Origin: Pseudomonadota bacterium
Lineage (GTDB): Bacteria; Pseudomonadota; Alphaproteobacteria; Acetobacterales; Acetobacteraceae
Direction: 5' to 3'
DNA length: 11,562 nt
Assembly: GCA_021780935.1 (NCBI GenBank)
Contig: JAJXXT010000126.1
Location: 1 to 11,562, forward strand
Position numbers and translations under genes: made by a program. The notes beneath the pieces are model-generated. The model was not told where the DNA came from. It made no database searches and saw only the letters and a program-made list of their open reading frames with translations. Shown in pieces: positions 5,006 through 11,497 of the stretch (its first letter is position 1; each line of letters opens with the position of its first letter).

Positions 5006-6508
5006 ATGGCCCAGATCATTCCCGTGGCGACCTTTGATGGCGTCGTATTCGGCGCCACCGGCGATCTCACCCTGCGCAAGCTCATGCCCGCGCTGTACCG
5101 CCGCTGGCGCGATGCCCAGATGCCGCACGACAGCCGCGTGATCGCGGCGGCCCGCACGGCGATCACGCCCGAGGCCTATCGGGCCAAGGTCTTCGAGGCG
5201 CTACAGGCGCACTTGCCCGCAGAGGAGCTCGCGGGCGACGACCCACAACGGTTCTGCGAGCGGCTGAGCTATTTTGCGCTCGATGGAACCTCCAGCGAAG
5301 GCTGGGAAGCACTGGCGCGGCTGCTCGCCGAGGCGCCAGAGCGGATCCGTGTGTTCTACCTGGCCACCGCACCCGATCTCTACGGCCCGATCTGCCGCAA
5401 TCTCCACGCCTTCGGGCTGGTGAGCCCCCAGGCGCGTCTCGTGCTGGAAAAGCCAATCGGCCACGACCTCGCTTCGGCGCGCGCGATCAACGACGAGGTC
5501 GGCAAGATTTTCGCCGAGCGCCAGACCTTCCGCATCGACCATTTTCTCGGCAAGGAGACGGTCCAGAATCTGATGGCGCTGCGTTTCGCCAATGCCATTT
5601 TCGAGCGGCTCTGGACCGCCGACGTCATCGATCACGTGCAGATCACCGTCGCCGAGAGCGTCGGCGTCGAGGGCCGTGCCGGCTATTATGACCGTGCCGG
5701 AGCGCTTCGCGACATGCTGCAGAATCACCTTCTGCAACTCCTCTGCCTGCTGGCGATGGAACCACCCGTGTCGCTCGACGCCGATGCGGTTCGCGATGAG
5801 AAGTTGAAAATCCTCCGCGCGCTGCGGCCGATCGCGCCACACGAAACGAGCCAGCTCACGGTGCGCGGACAATACACACAGGGCGCGATCGACGGGCGCG
5901 GCGTGCCTGGGTATGCCACGGAGCTCGGACGGCCGAGCCGCACGGAGACCTTCGTCGCCCTGAAGACGGAAATCCGCTCCTGGCGCTGGGCGGGCGTGCC
6001 GTTCTACCTGCGCACCGGCAAGCGCCTGCCGCGCAAGGTCTCCGAGGTCGTCGTGCAGTTCCGAAGCGTGCCGTTCTCACTGTTTCCGCGTGAGGCCGCG
6101 GAGTTGCAACCCAACAAGCTGATCATGCGGCTGCAGCCCGACGAAGGCATGCATCTCGCTCTGATGACCAAGGACCCTGGCCCGGGTGGGCTCCGGCTCC
6201 GCCCGGCCCGACTCGATATCAGCTTCGAACAGGCGTTCGGCACGCGCTATCCGGACGCCTATGAACGGTTGCTGATGGACTCCGTACGCGGCAACACGAC
6301 CTTGTTCATGCGCCGCGACGAGGTGGAAGCCGCCTGGGCTTGGGTCGAGCCCATCCTGCAAGGCTGGACCGAATCGTCCGAAGCGCCGCGGCCATATTCG
6401 GCGGGCAGCTGGGGACCGACGGCCGCGATCGCCCTCGTCGAGCGGGAGGGCCGCACCTGGCACGAGGAATGGGAGGATACGGCGTCCAGCCTTGAGCCCG
6501 GCCACTGA
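5006..6508 (+). CDS. zwf: Glucose-6-phosphate 1-dehydrogenase
   Basis: A 500-residue cytoplasmic enzyme that oxidises glucose-6-phosphate to 6-phosphogluconolactone with NADP(+) or NAD(+), feeding the pentose phosphate and Entner-Doudoroff routes. The Rossmann motif VVFGATGDLTLRKLMPAL is at 13-30 and the EKP motif at 148-150. The active-site signature RIDHFLGKE is at 176-184, with the substrate lysine and catalytic histidine context intact. DMLQNHLLQ (236-244) and YLRTGKRLPRK (334-344) are typical substrate-binding and domain 2 segments. Full length and apparently functional. The ATG at 5006 has AGGGAG at 4993-4998. In-frame codons back to 4931 give non-homologous sequence. No pgl or edd gene lies in this window, so zwf is separated from its pathway partners here. 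Confidence 0.97.
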   Translation: MAQIIPVATFDGVVFGATGDLTLRKLMPALYRRWRDAQMPHDSRVIAAARTAITPEAYRAKVFEALQAHLPAEELAGDDPQRFCERLSYFALDGTSSEGWEALARLLAEAPERIRVFYLATAPDLYGPICRNLHAFGLVSPQARLVLEKPIGHDLASARAINDEVGKIFAERQTFRIDHFLGKETVQNLMALRFANAIFERLWTADVIDHVQITVAESVGVEGRAGYYDRAGALRDMLQNHLLQLLCLLAMEPPVSLDADAVRDEKLKILRALRPIAPHETSQLTVRGQYTQGAIDGRGVPGYATELGRPSRTETFVALKTEIRSWRWAGVPFYLRTGKRLPRKVSEVVVQFRSVPFSLFPREAAELQPNKLIMRLQPDEGMHLALMTKDPGPGGLRLRPARLDISFEQAFGTRYPDAYERLLMDSVRGNTTLFMRRDEVEAAWAWVEPILQGWTESSEAPRPYSAGSWGPTAAIALVEREGRTWHEEWEDTASSLEPGH

Positions 6509-6780
6509 ATCGCCGTGCCGACGCTGGCCGCGCGCGACGGAATCGACCGACGATTGTATGGCGGAACGCAGCTGAACCAGCCGCGGGCCAGTACGAATGC
6601 GTGCATTTCTCGAAATCATACAACCACACGTAGGATTCGCGCGCTTTGGCACGCATTTCAGTGGCGAAATGCGCGCAACCGCTTCAAGATGTCGTTCGTC
6701 TGCCCCGGGTGGGAGGCGGCTTGGGTCCGATCCACCCGAGGGAACCCCTGCGTCCATACCCTGCCCGAGGAGATCACTCC
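6509..6780. other. Non-coding leader upstream of the rpfF-like gene
   Basis: No coding frame here is convincing. The stretch holds two related palindromic sites (6605-6616 and 6652-6673). It also holds an inverted repeat CGGGTGG (6706-6712)/CCACCCG (6732-6738), which could fold in the 5' leader about 29 bases ahead of the ribosome site. TTGGCA at 6646-6651 resembles a -35, but no matching -10 follows at normal spacing. Confidence 0.5.
6652..6673. promoter_or_regulatory. Perfect 8-bp inverted repeat before the rpfF-like gene
   Basis: CGCATTTC (6652-6659), spacer AGTGGC, GAAATGCG (6666-6673). A related site ATTTC-TC-GAAAT sits at 6605-6616, and the half-site GCATTTC recurs exactly 50 bases apart (6603 and 6653). 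Both lie 108-180 bases upstream of the start codon, where a transcription factor could act. The operator role is inferred. Confidence 0.4.
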
Positions 6781-7767
6781 ATGACCTATCATCCGAAAAC
6801 CTATGTAAACGTTAACGATCGCGCGGGAAACGACGCGACCCTCATGGCTCCAGACGTGTCTTCATTTGCGGCACCGGCGGTCGTTCATCTGCCGGAAGCC
6901 CAAGCCCTCACCCGCTTCCAGCATCTTGAGACAACGATCGATCCGGAGGTGGCCACCTATTGGTGCTTCATGAAGCCGGCCGGCCGGCCCAGTTTCAGCC
7001 CCGAACTCCTCGCCGACATCACGGCGATGCAGCGCGGCATCCGCCAGGAATTCGCCTGCCGCGCTCAAAGCGGCGCCACCCAGCTCAAATATTTCGTGCT
7101 GGCCTCCCGCATTCCCGGCGCCTTCAGCCTCGGCGGCGACCTCGCCCTCTTCGCCGACCGCATCCGCGCCGCCGACCGTTCCGCGCTGCGCCACTACGCG
7201 CATCACTGCATCGAGGCCGTATACAACAATTCCATCAGTTTTGGCCTGCCGATGATCACCGTGGCTCTGGTCCAGGGTGACGCGCTGGGTGGCGGCTTCG
7301 AGGCAGCACTGGCCTGCAACCTGATCGTCGCCGAAAAGAGCGCGAAGTTCGGGTTGCCGGAAGTGCTGTTCAACCTCTTCCCGGGCATGGGCGCCTACAG
7401 CTTCCTCTCGCGCCGACTCGATGCCGTGCGCGCCGAGCGCATGATCCTCAGCGGCCGCACCTACACCGCCGAGGAACTGCATGACATGGGCTTGGTCGAC
7501 GTCGTGGCCGAGGACGGCATGGGCGAACTCGCCGTGCGCGACCTCATCGACCGGCACCAGCGGCGCCATAACGCCCACGAGGCCGTCTACCAGGCCCGCC
7601 GCCGGATCAACCCCATCACCCTCGAGGAGCTGCTCGACGTCACCGATATCTGGGTCGATGCGGCATTGCGGCTGACGGAATCGGACTTGCGCCGGATGGC
7701 CCGCCTGACTGCGGCCCAGGATCGCCGCAAGAGCGCTCCGAACCCGCTCTCGATCGCCGCCGAGTAA
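6781..7767 (+). CDS. RpfF-like crotonase, probable DSF-family signal synthase
   Basis: A 328-residue crotonase-superfamily protein closest in pattern to RpfF, which turns 3-hydroxyacyl-ACP into cis-2-unsaturated fatty acid signals by dehydration and thioester cleavage. ATYWCFMKPAGRPSFSPELL (58-77) matches the RpfF N-terminal signature. The oxyanion-hole segments are SLGGDLALF (116-124) and GDALGGGFEAAL (166-177). FGLPEVLFNLFPGMGAYSFL (190-209) follows. Glu174 and Glu194 correspond to the RpfF catalytic pair Glu141/Glu161, with the same 20-residue spacing. The C-terminus (EELLDVTDIWVDAALRL, 282-298) also fits. The N-terminus is some 33 residues longer than Xanthomonas RpfF. The ATG at 6781 has GAGGAG at 6767-6772, 8 bases upstream. 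No rpfC, rpfG or rpfB homologue is in the window. A diverged enoyl-CoA hydratase/isomerase role remains possible. Confidence 0.88.
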   Translation: MTYHPKTYVNVNDRAGNDATLMAPDVSSFAAPAVVHLPEAQALTRFQHLETTIDPEVATYWCFMKPAGRPSFSPELLADITAMQRGIRQEFACRAQSGATQLKYFVLASRIPGAFSLGGDLALFADRIRAADRSALRHYAHHCIEAVYNNSISFGLPMITVALVQGDALGGGFEAALACNLIVAEKSAKFGLPEVLFNLFPGMGAYSFLSRRLDAVRAERMILSGRTYTAEELHDMGLVDVVAEDGMGELAVRDLIDRHQRRHNAHEAVYQARRRINPITLEELLDVTDIWVDAALRLTESDLRRMARLTAAQDRRKSAPNPLSIAAE

Positions 7768-7783
7768 GCGCCCGTGCGCCGGA

Positions 7784-7821
7784 CGTGCCCTGCCGCCTAT
7801 GTCTTATCGGCGGCAGGCACG
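7784..7821. terminator. Hairpin between the convergent rpfF-like and ROK genes
   Basis: CCTGCCGCC (7789-7797) pairs with GGCGGCAGG (7809-7817). After a one-base bulge (C7788), CGTG (7784-7787) pairs with CACG (7818-7821). The loop is 11 bases. It lies 16 bases after one stop and 17 bases before the other, so it probably serves both transcripts. No T-tract follows. A 9-base direct repeat GTGCGCCGG flanks the stem. Confidence 0.6.
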
Positions 7822-7838
7822 GTGCGCCGGCGTCGCGC

Positions 7839-8726
7839 TCAATCGTCCGGCCAGAGCCACGCTGCACCCCGGACCCCGGAGCTGTCCCCATGGACAGCGC
7901 GCCGGATCTCGGTCCGGCCAAGCCGACAGAATTGGAACTGGCGCATCAACTCCGGGGTATCCTTGTAGAGGTGCGCCATATTGGAAAGCCCGCCGCCGAG
8001 AACGATCACGTCCGGGTCCAAAATATTGACGATTTCCGCCAGCGCGCGGGCGAAGTTGCCAGTATGGCGCCGCAACGCGGCTTGCGCGCGCGGGTCGCCG
8101 GCCGCCGCCCGCGCAGGGATGGTGCTGGCGTCGTGGGCCGCGGGGCCATCGCACGCCTGCGCGAGAGCAACGCCGGAGAGCACCGTCTCGATGCACCCAC
8201 GCCGGCCGCACCAGCAGGCTTTGCCAGGAAGGTCGGCTGGGTCCTCGAACGGAAAGCGATTATGGCCCCATTCCCCGGCGAGGCCGTTGGCGCCGAGGAT
8301 CGGCCGGGCATCGACGACCACGCCGCCACCGACGCCGGTGCCGAGAATCACGCCGAACACCACGCGCGCCCCGCGCCCGGCGCCGTCCGTCGCCTCGCTG
8401 AGGGCGAAGCAGACGGCATCGTTGGCGACGCGCACCGGGCGCCCGAGCGCCGCGGCCAGATCGCGGTCGATTGCGTGGCCGTTGAGCGCGGTTCCGTCCC
8501 GGACATGCCAGTTGGCGGGGTCGACGCGGCCCGGGAAGCCGACACCGACGCTCGCCGCATGCCCCGTGACGGCCTCGGCAGCCTGAACCAGGCCGGCGAT
8601 CGCCTCCAGAACCGCCCCGTAACTCGTCGGCATGGCGGCGCGGCGGCGGAACACGATGGCACCGTCGTACGCCAGCACCGCGATCTCGATCTTGGTGCCG
8701 CCGATATCGATCCCGATCCGGTTCAT
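7839..8726 (-). CDS. ROK family sugar kinase (fructokinase/Mak- or NagK-like)
   Basis: A 295-residue ATP-dependent sugar kinase of the ROK family. The phosphate-binding loop is IGIDIGGTKIE (4-14). The sugar-binding LNGHAI (81-86) and the catalytic aspartate in VANDAVCFALSEA (100-112, Asp103) are present. ILGTGVGGGVV (127-137) is the second ATP motif. EWGHNRF (152-158) with CWCGRRGCIE (171-180) gives the His/Cys3 zinc site (His155, Cys171, Cys173, Cys178). IVLGGGLSN (241-249) closes the nucleotide site. There is no N-terminal winged helix, so it is a kinase and not a ROK repressor. Overall pattern fits fructokinase/mannokinase (Mak) or N-acetylglucosamine kinase; the substrate is uncertain. 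Its ATG overlaps the allA stop (ATGA), so translation is coupled to allA. Confidence 0.93.
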   Translation of the reverse strand: MNRIGIDIGGTKIEIAVLAYDGAIVFRRRAAMPTSYGAVLEAIAGLVQAAEAVTGHAASVGVGFPGRVDPANWHVRDGTALNGHAIDRDLAAALGRPVRVANDAVCFALSEATDGAGRGARVVFGVILGTGVGGGVVVDARPILGANGLAGEWGHNRFPFEDPADLPGKACWCGRRGCIETVLSGVALAQACDGPAAHDASTIPARAAAGDPRAQAALRRHTGNFARALAEIVNILDPDVIVLGGGLSNMAHLYKDTPELMRQFQFCRLGRTEIRRAVHGDSSGVRGAAWLWPDD

Positions 8727-9193
8727 GGGCCGAGGACGCGCACGGGGACAGACAGAGTGAAGAACTCGGTGTCCGCGTCGTCACCCGCGCGGAAGGTGAG
8801 GATCGCGAAAAGCCCGTCGCGCTCGAGCGCGGTACCGGGGTGGTGCCAGACATTGGCCCGATAGGTCACGCTCTGATCGGATGCGGCGACGAAACCGCGG
8901 GCCCGGCTCATGTCCGGCCTGCCACCGGCGTCCGCCGGCGCGACCAGGACGAGATAGGCAGCCGCGTCAATTGGCACGAAGCTCTGCGAGGACGTCGCAT
9001 GCCGCTCCATCAGGGTCGCGTCCATTGGTAGCGGCTTCATCGCCAACGTCGCAAAATCGAGATGCGGACGGGCCGGAGCGCGCAAATTCTGCAACTCATC
9101 GACAAGCCCGAACCGCATCCGGCCGCGCGCCAGCGGGGCAACGGTGCCGAACGGGGCGAAATCCCCTTCCGTGAGCGGGACCAGATTGATCAT
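8723..9193 (-). CDS. allA: Ureidoglycolate lyase (AllA family)
   Basis: A 156-residue cupin-fold enzyme expected to split ureidoglycolate into glyoxylate and urea (late allantoin/purine breakdown). The start LVPLTEGDFAPFGTV (4-18) is the usual AllA opening. The conserved LMERHATSSQSFVPID (61-76) and VWHHPGTAL (115-123) match the family motifs around the active site. Length is as expected (about 160). The last part (ILTFRAGDDADTEFFTL) is less canonical than in enteric AllA, so a related ureidoglycolate-lyase-like function is possible. The ATG at 9193 has GGAG (9204-9201 on the minus strand) 7 bases upstream, and that site is part of a palindrome. No other ureide genes (allantoinase, allantoicase, urease) are in the window. 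The partner downstream is the ROK kinase, sharing four bases. Confidence 0.88.
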   Translation of the reverse strand: MINLVPLTEGDFAPFGTVAPLARGRMRFGLVDELQNLRAPARPHLDFATLAMKPLPMDATLMERHATSSQSFVPIDAAAYLVLVAPADAGGRPDMSRARGFVAASDQSVTYRANVWHHPGTALERDGLFAILTFRAGDDADTEFFTLSVPVRVLGP

Positions 9194-9200
9194 GGCAGGA

Positions 9201-9225
9201 CTCCGAGCCGGTTAACCGGGCGGAG
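9201..9225 (-). promoter_or_regulatory. Palindrome that overlaps the allA ribosome site
   Basis: The core CCGGTTAACCGG (9208-9219) is a perfect 12-bp palindrome, flanked by CTCCG (9201-9205) and CGGAG (9221-9225), which also pair. As RNA on the minus strand, CUCCG...CGGAG plus CCGG/CCGG with a UUAA loop gives a 9-bp hairpin with a small internal loop. Its 3' arm contains the GGAG Shine-Dalgarno of allA. It could block ribosome loading or, as DNA, be an operator. Confidence 0.5.
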
Positions 9226-9297
9226 TATGCCACGAAACCCCGCACGCTCCCCATACTGGACACCAACCCGGCCGCTGCTCCAGCCCTTTTAGCCCCA

Positions 9298-9344
9298 GTG
9301 CCCGTCTGCGGGTGCCCGTCTGCGGGTGCCGTCTGCGGGCGTCT
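9298..9344. repeat. 14-bp tandem repeat, about three copies
   Basis: GTGCCCGTCTGCGG occurs at 9298-9311 and 9312-9325, then as a 13-base copy lacking one C (9326-9338) and a short remnant (9339-9344). The array lies 10 bases beyond the end of the Hint gene and about 105 bases upstream of allA. Copy number may vary between strains through slippage; no function is evident. Confidence 0.8.
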
Positions 9345-9354
9345 AAGCGGCGGG

Positions 9355-11190
9355 CTAAGCGCTGAGACGCCGCGCCGGCCGTGCAGCGGGCCGTGCCCAA
9401 TAGAGCCCACTCGCCGCGAGGACAATCTCGAGGGCGTAGGCCCCGGTCAGGAGCGGGCGCGGCAACAGCGCCTCGCCATTCGTCCAGCGCGAGATGTGCC
9501 CATCCTCATCGCGCTCGACGCCGTAGAACCCAGTCCCGAGCGCCGGGTCATCGAGCATGATCGCCGACGCGCCGCGCCTCGTGTAGCGCGTGATCCGGTC
9601 GACCCGCACGCCGAGCCGCCGCATGTCCTCGTCCGTCGCCCACACGCCGCCCGGCGTCCATACCCTGGACTGCACATACACATCGCTGTCCCCGGGCGGG
9701 AGTTCGAACCAAAACCGCATGCCATCCGATTCAACCGGCAGCAGCAGCCGCTGCCCGACACGCAGACGCAGCTCCGGTGTCTCCTCCAGGCGGAAGTTCG
9801 AGGCCTCAATATCGGCAATGAGCCGGGCCCGGATGGCGGCAACGATCGGACCGGATTCCACGACCGGATAGCACGCTGCCGCCGCCTTGGACCCTCGGCC
9901 GATATCGCCATGGAGCGCGACGATGTTGCCGTCGTTCATGAACTGATGCCGGTTGCCGGTATCGAGATAGCTCTCGGCCGGCATACCCTCCGCGATCAGG
10001 ACATCGTGTTCCTCGAGCTCGACATGGAAATACGTAACCGAGCCAATGCCCCTGTCCTGAACGATGGTCACACCGTTCACCAGCTTCTCGACGTCGACCA
10101 GCACGCCATCGAGAAAAAGCGCGTGGCCGGGCGATAGCACCAGCGTGCGCGCTGGCCGGCCGGGTCCGAACGTGTGCGGTGCGATGCGGATGGGCCGAAC
10201 CGCCTCCGGTCGCGCATGGTGCCTGAAGTCCAGATGCGTATGGCCAATCCAGACCACCGGCCGCACCTTGCCCGCGTGCGTCACCACCAGGTCGCCTTCA
10301 CGCAGCGCTTCGACCGGGACTTCACCATCCGGGGTCGCAATCCGCGTGCCGGATGCGAAGCACGGCATCGAAATCTCGAGAGCGCCCGCGAAGGGACTGG
10401 AACCTGGCGCCGCACTGAGCTGGAAATTCGCTGCGGTATAATTGCCGCGGAAGTTGAAAGCGCCAATGGGCGCGCCGGCGGAATATAGGACCAGATGACC
10501 CTGCGCCGAGGTCCCCTGGTAGGTGAAGCTGTCGCCCGCCGAATACTGGAAGCCCGTCAGGATGATCGACGACCCCGCCGAATAACCAACGATCGGCGCG
10601 TTGAATTTCAGAATCGACGCGACTTCGAGCGTGCCCAAACCACCGAGAAAGTCGAACGTCTCGCCGCCGGTAATCGGCTGGGACGACGTCACGTCCAGTG
10701 TCCCGCCCGCACCGATCTCAAGCTTGCCGAAATCGTTGGTCAACTCGCCAGCGAGAATGAGATCAGCGCTCCCATTCCCGCCGACCACGATCGTCGCCGC
10801 ATTATCGACCGTTCCTGCCAAGGTCAGGGTGCCGCCTGCCAACTCGAACGCCACCGGCCCCGGCGTGCCGGACGGATTATAGATCGATCCGACCGTCAGA
10901 GCACCGGAAAGGCTGAGATTGCCACCGTTGGTGACGATCAGTTCCCCCGACTGCACCATCAAGCTCACCAGCGATGATGACGAGAGCGAGGCGACGCTGT
11001 TCGCCAACGGCTTGCTGTCGGTGAACGGGTCGTAGGTCACCGTGATGAAGGTCGCGTTGCCACTCTGCAGCGACACGATGTTGCTCGCAGTGGGACTGTA
11101 ACCAATCGACCAGTCTGCTCCGTTGAACCAGTCGCCGTCGCCGCCAGTCCAGGTGTCGGTCGTCTGCGAGGTCTGCGCCATGGCATTCAT
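9355..11190 (-). CDS. Hint-domain protein with a beta-helix-like N-terminal half
   Basis: A 611-residue protein, apparently without a classic signal peptide. Residues 14-275 are Gly/Ser/Thr/Val-rich with repeated short strands (GELIVTNGGNLSLSGALTV; GGTLTLAGTV; LEIGAGGTLDV) and open with WTGGDGDWFNGADWS. This suggests a secreted, adhesin-like parallel beta-helix. At Cys277 a Hint_2 domain begins (CFASGTRIATPDGEVPVEAL), continues through LVLSPGHALFLDG (350-362, His356 as block B) and ends near YFHVELEEHDVLIAEGMPAESYLD (387-410 region). The intein His-Asn ending is absent, so cleavage without splicing is expected if it is active. A further domain of about 180 residues follows (430-611) with FWFELPPGDSDVYVQSRVWTP near 493-513. 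The start is uncertain: ATG 11190, or ATG 11181 (better spaced from a weak GAAAG). Function is unknown. Confidence 0.85.
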   Translation of the reverse strand: MNAMAQTSQTTDTWTGGDGDWFNGADWSIGYSPTASNIVSLQSGNATFITVTYDPFTDSKPLANSVASLSSSSLVSLMVQSGELIVTNGGNLSLSGALTVGSIYNPSGTPGPVAFELAGGTLTLAGTVDNAATIVVGGNGSADLILAGELTNDFGKLEIGAGGTLDVTSSQPITGGETFDFLGGLGTLEVASILKFNAPIVGYSAGSSIILTGFQYSAGDSFTYQGTSAQGHLVLYSAGAPIGAFNFRGNYTAANFQLSAAPGSSPFAGALEISMPCFASGTRIATPDGEVPVEALREGDLVVTHAGKVRPVVWIGHTHLDFRHHARPEAVRPIRIAPHTFGPGRPARTLVLSPGHALFLDGVLVDVEKLVNGVTIVQDRGIGSVTYFHVELEEHDVLIAEGMPAESYLDTGNRHQFMNDGNIVALHGDIGRGSKAAAACYPVVESGPIVAAIRARLIADIEASNFRLEETPELRLRVGQRLLLPVESDGMRFWFELPPGDSDVYVQSRVWTPGGVWATDEDMRRLGVRVDRITRYTRRGASAIMLDDPALGTGFYGVERDEDGHISRWTNGEALLPRPLLTGAYALEIVLAASGLYWARPAARPARRLSA

Positions 11191-11497
11191 CTTTCGCGAA
11201 GAAAGGGATTGGGCTCTGGCCGCTGGTGCGCCCCACGCTGCACCGCGCGTGCATTGCGTAACAGCAACGCTATCCAACTTAGCTTATTGGGTCAACGAAA
11301 TTCCGACTACAACCACGGCTCGTTTGACCGCCGCGTGTTCCTCCCTGCGCCTGTCACATCGACCCCCAGTTGTGCCAGTTTCTGACTCACACCATGCGCT
11401 CTCCCTCGGCGCAGCCAAGGCGACCGGCCGTCAGCCCGACCGCGATCCCCGATCTCCCGACCCGATCATTGGCCCCTTCGGAGCCACTCCGTGCTAG
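11191..11497. other. Intergenic region upstream of the Hint gene
   Basis: No supported gene. Towards the Hint gene lies a candidate minus-strand promoter (11267-11295). Next to the possible upstream gene lies a small perfect hairpin CGGAG-CCA-CTCCG (11479-11491). CTTTC/GAAAG arms (11191-11205 region) with the palindrome TTCGCGAA lie directly before the Hint start and may fold in the leader. Confidence 0.4.
11267..11295 (-). promoter_or_regulatory. Weak candidate promoter for the Hint gene
   Basis: Minus-strand TTGACC (11295-11290), then 17 bases, then TAGCGT (11272-11267, only 3 of 6 to TATAAT). It is about 75 bases upstream of the chosen start. The -35 is good, the -10 is poor. Confidence 0.25.

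Noticed and set aside
5201..5872. Minus-strand open frame of 223 codons opposite zwf
   Set aside because: The translation (His/Glu/Val-rich) is a typical mirror of a GC-rich gene; zwf on the other strand is unambiguous.
6647..6663. Sigma54 -24 element TGGCACG upstream of the rpfF-like gene
   Set aside because: The -24 half fits perfectly but the invariant GC at -12 is missing (AG is found at the required spacing), so a sigma54 promoter is not supported.
7785..8864. Plus-strand open frame of 359 codons opposite the ROK kinase
   Set aside because: Antisense shadow: it begins inside the intergenic hairpin, covers the ROK gene and part of allA, and resembles no protein family.
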